Source of the DNA: Fragilaria radians
Lineage: Eukaryota > Bacillariophyta > Fragilariophyceae > Fragilariales > Fragilariaceae
Reading direction: 5' to 3'
Length of the DNA: 64,000 bases
NCBI GenBank assembly: GCA_900642245.1
Contig: CAAAJI010000105.1
Location: forward strand, 12,575 to 76,574
In this document: in pieces, positions 22,087 to 32,849 of the stretch
Layout of the letters: each line of letters begins with the position of its first letter
How positions within the stretch are numbered: position 1 is the first letter of the stretch
Program-made: the position numbers and the translations under genes
The notes under the pieces: generated by a model
Database searches by the model: none
Seen by the model: only the letters and a program-made list of their open reading frames with translations
Told to the model about the DNA's origin: nothing

Positions 22087-23866
22087 TGCATGAAATGTGT
22101 GATAGAAACGAATGAAAGGTATCTCGTGAATCGGAGTAACCCTCGGAGTATAGTGCAAGAGCAATAAATTGTATTTAATGGCTATACAAATCCGTATAGA
22201 AGTTTTGCTTGATGCATTGGCATGCAAATAATTGAATTCTAAGAATTCCTTTACTTTTGCAGAATGCCCTTGGCGAGGTACATCTTAACACATCAAACGA
22301 GAAAAACATTCAATGCGCGAAATAGCACAGTCAAAATATTTGCTATCGTGTATTGTGATATTGAGGCGTCCACGGCAAACTTGTCAAACATATGAAGATC
22401 AATAATTATAAAGACGGCCAAGAATTAATTCGCAAAAAAAAAACTCGTAAACCTTATTTCATTCCATAACAAAGGTGAATTGTCCTAAAATATCTTGCCA
22501 ACATGAAAATGAAAATGAAAATAAATCACACATCAAGATTAACTTAATGTAAGACCGCTGTTGTGAGTGGAAAAAATCAACGGTTAGAGAAATAAATAAG
22601 AGCATATCTATGATTGGAAATAAAAAATGGGAACAAAAGGCTGACTTGGTTGGTTCCAGCATTCTTTCATCAAATGCTTGTTCTGAACCTTGTTTTCTAA
22701 ATGTGTTCGAGATTTGCTGAGAGTGCAATATTTCAACATAATCTAGCCAAGATGCTTATGCGATTTTATATTAAGATTGAAATTGTAATAAGAATTATGT
22801 TTTACCTAGATGCAAGTAAAAGAGAACATATGAAGTATGATGTCAATGATTTCGATTCCTTTAGAAAGAATTGCCCATATTTTGATTTTACGAGCAAATA
22901 TGTAGCATTTCTAAGCTCAGCTAAGGATGCATTATAATTTCAAATTCTAATGCAACTAAAATTGGGCACTTGAAGATCAATACTCAAGAGAGAGGATCAA
23001 AAGTAAAGAATTGATTTTTCCTCTAATCATCAGCAATGTCAGAACTGGGCACACTAAAAACTGAAATAAAATTTGTCATATTGTAAATGGAACGTCATGA
23101 AAACTCTTTAGACAAATTCTTGATAACTGCAATAAATGAGTTGCAGCATACAAATAATCACAGACTTAATCCTGACTAATGAGTATCTTACCTTTTTTTG
23201 AAATAACTGCAAAATGAGTTAAGGAATACTATGAGAAAAGAAAAAACACGGTGAATGGATGTTTGGATCCAGAGAATATTTATTTCTCTATATTTCACAT
23301 ACAATAGCCAATTAAAAAAATTTAAATTGATATTTCTTGTTTCTTATATCTCATTTTGAGTAAAGCATTATCTTCGCAGCGCATAAGTTCGGGTATATAT
23401 ATTGAACATGCCTTACAAAGGTTTCAAAGAAGGAGAAAAACTGTTTGTCGATGACACCATAAAGGAAATTTAATATTTGTGCCAGAAAGAGAATATGGAA
23501 AAGAAAGAAACTAGCAGATCTATATCTGATGATATCTATCGACATAGAAATTTCGATTCTCAAGTAAGTTGGCAGATTAACTTCAATTCATCCATGAAAG
23601 GGTACCATGAGGGAAAAGTATGCGTTGTCTTTTTTAATTCTCCTTGTTTTGAGAACATTAGCAACCATAGTCAAAAAAATATGAGTTATTCTTTTTTTAA
23701 TTCTCCTTGTTTTGAGAACAAGAGCAGCCATAGTCAACTAATGTGGCCTAACGCTAATCAATATCAAACAAAAGATGTATTTAAGTCAATCCTTTGAGAG
23801 GTCTTTTCCAGTTCATGTATTCTCATCTAGACAGAATAAAAGAATTCACGGAGTGAATTCAGGCGT
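22087..23866. other. Noncoding stretch upstream of the EF-hand gene
   Basis: 5' flank of the EF-hand gene, then AT-rich DNA. Near 22503-22526 there is a short AAAATG-type simple repeat. Several frames of 60-106 codons here are broken by indels in the second copy at 26.7-28.4 kb (for example the one at 23477-23797), so they do not look protein-coding. Confidence 0.6.
23621..23740. repeat. 63-bp direct repeat, two units
   Basis: TTTTAATTCTCCTTGTTTTG recurs 63 bp apart (anchors at 23636 and 23699), with similar sequence through CCATAGTCAA. The period is a multiple of three, so a frame reads FFNSPCFEN twice. The corresponding right copy near 28205-28320 has indels that stop the frame, which argues against coding. 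Confidence 0.75.
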
Positions 23867-24470
23867 TGACCTACCTTGACTGAAGGATCAAGAAGCTAAT
23901 CCTAACACAATAGGTTGTAAACAATAACAGTTTAAGAATCAAATTTTAAACTCGTATGTGTGTACAGGTATAAGGAGACAACCTGTACCGTTAGCGCATA
24001 GTGAATAGTAATAGAATGTTAATATTCTTATATTTACTCATCTAGCTATGGATAGTTACAAGTAAACTATCCTATTAAATATTGACCATAAGTTTAACCA
24101 TGATAAATGATTCATTAGCTAAACTTAGCGAAGATTACGCATTGTTTATAAATGGAAAGTATCAGTACACAATCCAGCACCGGATTTATCTAGGACAGCT
24201 ATAATAGTGATCTATGTAAAGATCAAAGTAAGGCGTTGGCTCACTAATAACAAAAGAGTCTAAAACTAAACTACCTTATCCTAATGAACCACCAACTTGT
24301 CCTTTTGAACAAGTTGATGAGACTTGCCTAAATAGTTGGGAAGAAGCTTTAGAACAAGATCTAATTCTTCAAGAGGGTCTCCCTCAGAGATGTTCTAAGA
24401 CTGCACAAGACTAAAGAATAAAAGTAATCGAATTGACTCTAATTTATCATTGTGTTATTTCTATGTCTCA
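23867..24470. repeat. Dispersed LTR-like repeat, copy 1 (604 bp)
   Basis: Begins TGACCTACCTTGACTGAAGG and ends ATGTCTCA. It resembles 54111-54753 over its whole length and the first 66 bases of the window. Shared blocks include ACACAATAGGTTGTAA, TAGTTACAAGTAAACTATCC, AGTTGGGAAGAAGCTT and CACAAGACTAAAGAATAAAA. TG...CA ends and roughly 600-bp length fit a solo LTR. I see no target-site duplication, and similarity continues a few bases past the CA end, so the exact border is unsure. Confidence 0.6.
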
Positions 24471-26258
24471 CTGTAGAGTAGGTGTTGAAAGTTCCTACGC
24501 CTATGAAAACTAATCTCATGAAAAAACTCTGAATCTTCCAAAATGATTTGGTACGTCTACTATACGGGAAGGTTGAACCATCTCCATGGTAAATCTCAGT
24601 CATAATGCTTCTAATATCATGATAATTACAAGGTCCTATAAAGCCTGCATGGATGCAAGTCCTTAGATCAACTTTGATCTTGAGCTGTTGAAGATATTCT
24701 TGACTTGGTATTCTGTCTATCTGCCTCAAATCCTACGTTTAATGTAATTAGTTGTCAAATGAAGATTGACATACCTTGACGTGTGAATCAGGCGTAAAGT
24801 AACTAATTGTATGCTTATGAACAATATTCAGTCTTAAAATTAATTAATATGCTATGAGATGTGTGTGCGCACCCTTTTTGGAGACGTTCCTCAATGTAAG
24901 GATAATTGCATATAGAGAATCAGAATATCCTCTATTAATTTTGCATCTATTCTCGGGCAGTAGCAATTCATCTGTCCCTTTTTTTCTACCTCAACTTTGG
25001 ATGATAGAAAATAATGCTTCAAGATGCAAATTTAGTGATAAATAAATTGCTTTGCAAATTGGAAGTATGAGTAATGCTTTCCAGGACCATCAGTTTTGGA
25101 GTAAGCTTCTATGATTCAAATCATTTGAATCATGTTACACTTCAAGCTCTTCACAAGAGTTGAAGACACAAAAGGAAAGAAGAAAACAAAAGAGGATATA
25201 AGATCCGATAATAGAAACACTCTTACTTAAGATTATGATTTCATATTCTGTGTATTCATTACTCGACATCGAGCAATTATGGCTAACCAAACGTATTTTA
25301 ATTTTTAGTACGATGCTACTATGAGAGTTTTGAAAGCTCGATGTTGCACATAGTTGATTTAACCTTTGATTGGTGCTCATCATCCAATGTTCTGTTGGTC
25401 GTTGCCTGTATGATTTCTACAGTGAAGAAAAGCTTGTGGAGAACTAGCCCAATCCTATTTCTTTTCAATCGTTTGATATAATTACCAGTTTTTCATGGAA
25501 GTGTTGCCTATCGGAGCCATATTTAGATGTTCAAAAGTCATGTGTTTTTATAACATGAATTTGATACATCTGCAAAGGCACAGCTGATTGAATTTCAAGT
25601 ATTTCTATATTACTTGATGTACTTCCATTACTGGTAGTCTTAACTAATTGCATATTTCCCAAGGTAGGTTTGCAGCACAATACTCTTTTGACTTTGTGAA
25701 GAGCTATATGTTGTAGGGGAAATTCAAGAGTATTTGTATACGACCTGATTCCTTGAAGGAAAGGCGTAGTTTTTTTTCTATTCTGGATTGTCATATTTCA
25801 TAATACAAAAAAGGTATTGCGCAGATTATGATACTGTAAATTTTAATGACTCTCGACATCGATGCTAATTCCCATCGGATGGAAGCCATATGAATGGTTG
25901 TACGCACTCAAAGTTAATGATGAATTCTTCTCAGGCGATTGGGTTATCACGGTTTTTGTATTTCACTTAAGTGTGTAACTAAGAAGTATAGTCAACATCT
26001 GGTATTGTCTTTTTTACAGATTCTCTGGAAGCTAAGAGTTAGACACAACAGGATTTTTCTACTTTACTCCTTTCATAGTAAGATTTTGATATCTTATTAT
26101 CTAGATATTCATTTTGAAGCAAACTTGTAATTGCGGTAAATGGATCAGGAATGGATTCAATATAACTCTCATCATATACGTAACAGAGATTTCAATCCAT
26201 CATCTGCTGCATTGAAATTAATCCTCGAGCTGCTTTCTCTTCAATGATTAAAACTCTG
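24471..26258. other. Noncoding; includes two stretches absent from the second copy
   Basis: No recognisable gene. A 96-codon minus frame at 24439-24729 matches nothing I know, and its second copy at 29052-29318 is frameshifted. A short stretch from about 24767 (TTGACATACCTTGACGTGTGAATCAGG) is similar to the start of the LTR-like repeat, and may be a diverged fragment of it. 24872-25065 and 25534-26110 are missing from the right-hand copy. Confidence 0.5.
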
Positions 26259-26278
26259 NNNNNNNNNNNNNNNNNNNN
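26259..26278. other. Assembly gap (20 N)
   Basis: Twenty consecutive Ns. The identical length of the gap at 48818 suggests an arbitrary scaffolding spacer rather than a measured distance. Confidence 0.99.
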
Positions 26279-26707
26279 AGTCAGTAAAGAAGATGTCGTT
26301 GAGACTAGTGAGCTCAATACGATGAGCCATCATTCGTGACCCTTTCACGGTATTATTAACAAACAACTTAAGGTCATAGGCTGAGGATAGTTCTTGTGAT
26401 CCAGGAAAGAGGAATTGGAATTTCCCTTCCCCAATGAAGTAGCCATCGAATTTCCCCCACACTACAGAATTGGTGGGAATGGAACGAGTATTGAGGATAA
26501 AAGGAGCATTGGGTTATAAATTCTGATTTGTCATTGCGCACCTTCCGCTTGATCTGCAGCATTATTGCTAGACTTTGGATCGTATCGAATGTCTGTTTGT
26601 CCTAAGCATGGAGTTGTCAAGATTTCACCACATTGCAAAGCTGTGCTCACTTGAAAAAGTAAGGCAGAGGTAAATATGAAGCTAGAACTCAGTGATAACA
26701 TTGTCAT
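26279..26707 (-). CDS. Partial second copy of the EF-hand membrane protein (5' part only)
   Basis: Exon 1 (26707-26542) and part of exon 2 (26461-26279) of the same gene as 20751-22086, with the same intron borders. The rest is missing because the contig begins at the gap. The only protein change I see in exon 1 is Ala to Thr in the signal peptide (VSAALQ to VSTALQ). It is probably the other allele, not a second gene. Upstream sequence differs by small indels around 26770-26830. Confidence 0.75.
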
Positions 26708-28448
26708 TGCATGAAATGTGTGATAGAAACGAATGAAAGGTATCTCGTGAATCGGAGTAACCCTCGGAGTATAATGCATATATATACAAATCCGTATAGA
26801 AGTTTTGCTTGACTGCATTGGCATGAAAATAATTGAATTCTAAGAATTCCTTTACTTTTGCAGAATGCCCTTGGCGAGGTACATCTTAACACATCAAACG
26901 AGAAAAACATTCAATGCGCGAAATAGCACAGTCAAAATATTTGCTATCGTGTATTGTGATATTGAGGCGTCCACGGCAAACTTGTCAAACATATGAAATA
27001 AAGACGGCCAAGAATTCATTCGCAAAAAAAAACTCGTACGTTAACGAAAACCTTATATCATTACATAACAAAGGTGAATTGTCCTAAAATATGTTGCCAA
27101 CATGAAAATGAAAATGAAAATAAATCACACATCAAGATTAACTTAATGTAAGACCGCTGTTGTGAGTGGAAAAAATCAACGGTTAGAGAAATAAATAAGA
27201 GCATATCTATGATTGGAAATAAAAAATGGGAACAAAAGGCTGACTTGGTTGGTTCCAGCATTCTTTCATCAAATGCTTGTTCTGAACCTTATTTTCTAAA
27301 TGTGTTCGAGATTTGCTGAGAGTGCGATATTTCAACATAATCTAGCCAAGATGTTTATGCGATTTTTTTAAGATTGAAATTGTAATAAGAATTATGTTTT
27401 ACCTAGATGCAAGTAAAAGAGAACATATGAAGTATGATGTGAATGATTTCTATTCCTTTAGAAAGAATTGCCCATGTTTTGATTTTACGAGCAAATATGT
27501 AGCATTTCCAAGCTCAGCTAAGGATGCATTATAATTTCAAATTCTAATGGGCACTTGAAGATCAATACTCATGAGAGAGGATCAAAAGTAAAGAATTGAT
27601 TTTTCCTCTAATCATCAGCAATGTCAGAACTGGGCACGCTAAAAACTGAAATAAAATTTGTCATATTGTAAACGGAACTTAATGAAAACTCTTTAGACAA
27701 ATTCTTGATAACTGCAATAAATGAGTTGCAGCATACAAATAATAACAGCCTTAATCCTGACTAGTGAATATCTTACTTTTTTTGGAATAACTGCAAAATG
27801 AGTTAAGGAAAACTATGAGTAAAAGAAAAAAGCACGGTGAATGGATGTTTGGATCCAGAGTATATTTATTTCTCTATATTTCACATACGATAGCCAATTA
27901 AAAAAATTTAAATAGATATTTCTTGTTTCTTATATCTCATTTTGAGTAAAGCATTATCTTCGCAGTGCATAAATTCGGGTATATAATGAACATGTCTTAC
28001 AAAGGTTCAAAGAAGGAGAAAAACTGTTTGTCGATGACACCATAAAGGAAATTTAATATTTGTGCCAGAAAGAGAATAGGGAAAAGAAAGAAGCTAGCAG
28101 ATCTATATCTGATGATATCTATCGAAATAGGAATTTCGATTCTCAAGTAAGTTGGCAGATTAACTTCAATTCATCCATGAAAGGGTACCATGAGGGAAAA
28201 GTATGGGTTGTCTTTTTTAATTCTCCTTGTTTTGAGAGCATGATCAATCGAAGTCAAAAAGTATGAGTTGTTCTTTTTTTAATTCTCCTTGTTTTGAGAA
28301 CAAGAGCAGCCATAGTCAACTAGTGTGGCCTAATGCTAATCAATATCAAACAAAAGATGTATTTAAGTCAATCATTTGGGAGGTCTTTTCCAGTTCATGT
28401 ATTCTCGTCTAGACAGAATAAAAGAATTCACGGAGTGAATTCAGGCGT

Positions 28449-29061
28449 TGACCTACCTTGACTGAAGGATCAAGAAGCTAATCCTAACACAATAGGTTGT
28501 AAACAATAACAGTTTAAGAATCAAATTTTAAACTGAGAGATGTATGTGTGTACAGGTATAAGGAGACAACCTGTACCGTTAGCGCATAGTGAATAGTAAT
28601 AGAATGTTAATATTCTTATATTTACTCATCTAGCTACGGATAGTTACAAGCAAACTATCCTATTAAATATTGACCATAAGTTTAACCATGATAAATGATT
28701 CATTAGCTAAACTTAGCGAAGATTACGCATTGTTTATAAATGGAAAGTATCAGTACACAATCCAGCACCGGATTCAATCTAGGACAGCTAAAATAGTGAT
28801 CTATGTAAAGATCAAAGTAAGGCGTTGGCTCACTAATAACAAAAGAGTCTAAAAACTAAACTACCTTATCCTAATGAACCACCAACTTGTCCTTTTGAAC
28901 ATGTTGATGAGACTTGCCTAAATAGTTGGGAAGAAGCTTTAGAACAAGATCTAATTCTTCAAGAGGGTCTCCCTCAGAGAAGTTCTAAGACTGCACAAGA
29001 CTAAAGAATAAAAGTAATCTAAATTGACTCTAATTAATCATTGTGTTATTTCTATATCTCA
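28449..29061. repeat. Dispersed LTR-like repeat, copy within the right duplicate (613 bp)
   Basis: Counterpart of 23867-24470, beginning TGACCTACCTTGACTG and ending ATATCTCA. Differences are small: an added GAGATG near 28535, an extra CA-rich triplet near 28770 and scattered substitutions. It is the duplicate of copy 1, not an independent insertion. Confidence 0.6.
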
Positions 29062-30312
29062 CTGTAGAGTAGGTGTTGAAAGTTCCTACGCCTATGAAAA
29101 CTAATCTCATGAAAAACTCTGAATCTTCCAAATGATTTGGTACGTCTACTATACGGAAAGGCTGAACCATCTCCATGGTAAATCTCAGTCATAATGCCTC
29201 TAATATCATGATAAGTACAAGGTCCTGTAAAGCCTGCATGGATGCAAGTCCTTAGATCAACTTTGATCTTGAGCTGTTGAAGATATTCTTGACTTGGTAT
29301 TCTGTCTATCTGCCTCAAATCCTACGTTTAATGTAATTAGTGGTCAAATGAAGATTGACATACCTTGACGTGTGAATCAGGCGTAAAGTAACTAATTGTA
29401 TGCTTATGAACAATATTCAGTCTTAAAATTAATTAATTTGCTATGAGATGTGTGTGCGCACTATGAGTAATGCTTCTCAGGACCATCAGTTTTGGAGGAA
29501 GCTTCTATGATTGAATCATGTTACACTTCAAGTTCTTCACAAGAGTTGAAGATACAAAAGGAAAGAAGAAAACAAAAGAGGATATAAGATCCGATAATAG
29601 AAACACTCTTACTAGAGATTATGATTTCATATTCTGTGTATTCATTACTCGACATAGAGCAATTATGGCTAACCAAACTTATTTTAATTTCTAGTACGAT
29701 GCTACTATGAGAGTTTTGAAAGCTCGATGTTGCACATACTTGATTTCACCTTTGATTGGTGCTCATCATCCAAATGTTCTGTTGGTTGTTGCCTGTATGA
29801 TTTCTACAGTGAAGAAAACCTTGTGGAGAACTAGCCCAATCCTATTTCTTTTCAATCATTTGATATAATTACCAGCTTTTCATGGAAGTGTTGCCTATCG
29901 GAGCCATATTTAGATGTTCATTTTGAAGCAAACTTGTAATTGCGGTAAATGGATCAGGAATGGATTCAATATAACTCTCATCATATACGATTTCAATCCA
30001 TCATTTGAAATTAATCCTCTAGCTGCTTTCTCTTCAATGATTAAAACTCTCTCACATACATAGCATGTGCTTTTGGGAACATATGATTCCTTTTTTCAGA
30101 ACTTATTTACTGTAAAATTAGGTATCGGAAGGATAAAGAAAGAATGAAAACGTCACTGTCACGTATTTTTAGAACCTCACTGCCATCCATCAGAGACGTC
30201 GTCGATCGTCACTTCCAACCCGTAGAAAAATGGCAATTATTCTTTTCTTTATCTTTCGATAGAATTATTAATGCAGCTGATTGTTGGAACATAAGGGCGA
30301 CTACTATTCGAA

Positions 30313-31989
30313 ATGAGAAAAAGCAATGATTTCTTGAGAGCTTTGACTGCCGAGAAGCAATCCATGTTCATTTTAATCTTTTTTTCGCTTTACGGTTTGT
30401 TGGCAAAGAATGCGGCCACCGCCTTTTCGTTTTCTGCCCCTTTATTTTCGAATGTCGTAACAGTTATAACCCCGAAAACCAAAAAGACTCTCCATTTCCG
30501 CAAAGATAGCAAACAAAGTAGAATCAAAGATCGGGTTTCATGGCAAGCCCAAATTGAGGAAGACATTAAGAAGCACAACGACGTAGGAATGCTGCCGAAA
30601 CAGTTAGTGGAGCAAATACCACCAGTTATTACGAAATGGGCAAGAACACGTACTTCAGAGGGGGCGCTTAAATCTCAAGCTTTGTTAGAACGTTATGTGA
30701 ATGAGTATATTCAAGGAAATCCTTCCATACTGACGCTTGAAGTTCGATTATTCAATATTGCTATGGACGGTTGGACGAAAAGCCAACGTCACGATGCCCC
30801 GCAGCGAATCCAAAAGCTGATGAGATACATGCAAGACTTACGCTCTTCACGTCAGGAGCTGTCTCACCTTGTTCCAGATGTAATATCCATGTCTTCACTT
30901 TGTTTAGCTTGGGCAAAATCTCGTTCTCCAGATGCTGCGACTAAAGCCAATGCAATTTTAGAATACATGGAACAACAGAACCTCCGTCCTAATACCATCA
31001 CGTATAATGCAGTATTACTAGCACATGTACACTCACCGCATCGGGATAAAGCATTGTATGTGGAACGAATTTTGTCTCGAATGAAGCATCGCTTTGAAAT
31101 CGATGGTCATGAGGAATGCCGTCCCGACATATGCTCTTATCAATCTCTCATTGCTGCTTGGTCACGAACTCGTCTTTCAGGAACACCCCATCAAGCGGAG
31201 GAAGTTCTAAAGTTTCTTAACACGGAATCGCTGTTAGGTAAAGTACACTTAACCCCAAATTGCCACTGCTATGTTGCGACTATACATGCATGGAGTCATT
31301 CCGAAGAACGCAACAAAAGTCAACGCGCGTACGAGCTCCTATGCCATATGAAAGATCTCTACATTCAAACACAGAATCAAGATTTAAAACCAAATGTTGT
31401 TGCCTATACGGCTGTTTTAAATGCTTGTGCATTGCCTGTAGACAAGTCGGAACGTGAAAGTTCCCTTTTATTGGCAATACAGGTTATGGATCAAATGAAA
31501 ATGGATGGCTATGATAGGCCTAACTTCTTGACTTATTCCGCTTTCTTGCATGTTCTAGGCTCTACGATACCTCCGAGTCCAAGGCGTGAAAAGATGGCAC
31601 TGCAAGTTATTCAGGACGCTAGGGAGAATGGACAAGTTGGCTACATTGTACTGGAAAAACTACAGATCGCATCGCCTTTGGTCTACGAAAACATTGTCAA
31701 AAATATTACGGAACACGATACTTCGGGAAACAAAATAGTCAAAATTCCATATCATTGGGGAAAGTACGTAATTGGCGAGCGGGATCCAAATAGACGCGTT
31801 ATGAAAGATAACACATCAGCTTACATTCACAAAGCTAACTACTTAAAGCTGCAAGAAGTCAAAAGAAAGCGAGGGCCTACAAATTCTATTGAGTGGAACT
31901 GTCTAGAGGAGTCAAAAAATGTTCATATTTCTGTGAAATTCGATAACAGTACACTTATTTGGACTGATGAGCCTTTAAGAATGCATTAG
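30313..31989 (+). CDS. Pentatricopeptide repeat (PPR) protein, probably plastid-targeted
   Basis: RNA-binding helical-repeat protein of organelles, 558 residues, no intron. At least five PPR-type units are visible: PNTITYNAVLLAHV (near 228), PDICSYQSLIAAWSR (near 273), PNCHCYVATIHAWSH (near 315), PNVVAYTAVLNACA (near 361) and PNFLTYSAFLHVLG (near 404). The N-terminus has a hydrophobic segment MFILIFFSLYGLLAKNAATA followed by FSFSAP, which fits the signal peptide plus phenylalanine pattern of diatom plastid presequences. The start could be 30313 or the ATG at 30364, which puts the signal peptide at the very N-terminus and so is attractive. The target RNA cannot be inferred. Confidence 0.85.
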   Translation: MRKSNDFLRALTAEKQSMFILIFFSLYGLLAKNAATAFSFSAPLFSNVVTVITPKTKKTLHFRKDSKQSRIKDRVSWQAQIEEDIKKHNDVGMLPKQLVEQIPPVITKWARTRTSEGALKSQALLERYVNEYIQGNPSILTLEVRLFNIAMDGWTKSQRHDAPQRIQKLMRYMQDLRSSRQELSHLVPDVISMSSLCLAWAKSRSPDAATKANAILEYMEQQNLRPNTITYNAVLLAHVHSPHRDKALYVERILSRMKHRFEIDGHEECRPDICSYQSLIAAWSRTRLSGTPHQAEEVLKFLNTESLLGKVHLTPNCHCYVATIHAWSHSEERNKSQRAYELLCHMKDLYIQTQNQDLKPNVVAYTAVLNACALPVDKSERESSLLLAIQVMDQMKMDGYDRPNFLTYSAFLHVLGSTIPPSPRREKMALQVIQDARENGQVGYIVLEKLQIASPLVYENIVKNITEHDTSGNKIVKIPYHWGKYVIGERDPNRRVMKDNTSAYIHKANYLKLQEVKRKRGPTNSIEWNCLEESKNVHISVKFDNSTLIWTDEPLRMH

Positions 31990-32155
31990 CATGGATACCC
32001 ATAAACTACCAAGAAATTTTTGTCTATAATTAGTGAAAAAGGTATAAACCCTCTAGGAAAAATTGAACATACTAAGCAAAGTTACTTTCTTACAATTAAA
32101 AATTATCTCACAAGATTCCATACGTGGAGTGATAATTGACGTACTTTCAGATCAT

Positions 32156-32849
32156 TTATGGAGCATTCGGTTCTAAAGAATAGTCCGAATCCATCTCAGT
32201 TTGACGAAAGATCTCATTAAAAGCATCGGGTTGCTTCACTCCAAGAAATCGAATGCCAAAGATAAGGATCAGGGTAAGACATCCCATGATAATCCCCCAT
32301 ATTCCCATGGCAAACAAAAAGAGAGAAATCAAAAGGTCAATCATGTATCGACCGCGGAATGAGAAAAGAGTAACTCCAACTGTCGAGTCCTCAAGACGGG
32401 ATATCACTTGGCTAGGAGCTTCAATAGCAATGAAAAGCATCAGAATCGATAAAATAGCAGTAATGAGCCCAACCAGAGTGTGAAGGTAAATCAATCGAGA
32501 GCAAAAATGAATTGAGATCACCAAGTTAGCCTGTTTTGAAGAAGACAAAAGATGGGTGAGAAATTGAAAGTTCTCAAAGACTTGGAACTTGTGCTCCAAA
32601 AGGCGAGCATTTGCATTCACGGCAATAAATTGAAACACTACGAAATCATGCATATCTATTCCCGACTTGGATTCCAGAAATATAAACCCTCTTTCATGCA
32701 CGCAAAAGAGAGATCCTATCGCTCGAAATTCGTGTCAATTGTTACGTTACCAAATTTGCATATACCAAAGTGCAGATACGATGACTCACAGTGTAAACTA
32801 ACGCGGAAAGCGTACGAAATGATCTTGTGAGGCGATGTTTAGACGACAT
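32156..32849 (-). CDS. Small multi-pass membrane protein, possibly COPI-associated/TVP15-like
   Basis: Two exons on the minus strand: 32849-32790, which encodes MSSKHRLTRSFRTLSALVYT, and 32530-32156. They are joined in phase 0 by a donor GTGAGT and an acceptor CTTCAAAACAG; the product is 144 residues. The first exon is too short to stand out as an open frame. About three to four hydrophobic helices are visible: ANLVISIHFCSRLIYLHTLV, LITAILSILMLFIAI, YMIDLLISLFLFAMGIWGII and CLTLILIFGIRFLG, then a short polar tail. Size and helix layout are similar to Golgi TVP15/COPI-associated proteins, but no diagnostic motif is clear, so the function is tentative. Confidence 0.6.

Larger units (their letters stand above)
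21658..26258. repeat. Left copy of a 4.6-kb segment duplicated across the N gap
   Basis: This segment recurs at 26279-30050 in the same orientation, nearly identical apart from scattered substitutions and indels. It starts inside exon 2 of the EF-hand gene and runs to the last base before the gap. The right copy lacks about 194 bp (24872-25065) and about 577 bp (25534-26110) found here. The left contig's final bases correspond to 30050 in the right copy, and the right contig's first base corresponds to 21658, which is the geometry of overlapping contig ends. Confidence 0.9.
26279..30050. repeat. Right copy of the duplicated segment
   Basis: Matches 21658-26258 collinearly. It starts abruptly at the gap inside exon 2 of the EF-hand gene and ends where the left copy stops, after which unique sequence continues into the PPR gene. 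Small differences include loss of TAACAGAG near 29990 and changes in A/T runs. It contains only noncoding sequence apart from the partial EF-hand gene and the LTR-like repeat. Confidence 0.9.

Noticed and set aside
22459..22728. 89-codon minus-strand frame in the duplicated segment
   Set aside because: It is shortened by changes in the right-hand copy (27061-27261) and matches nothing known.
23477..23797. 106-codon frame containing a duplicated FFNSPCFEN segment
   Set aside because: The second copy of the locus has indels that stop the frame, so it is not under protein-level constraint.
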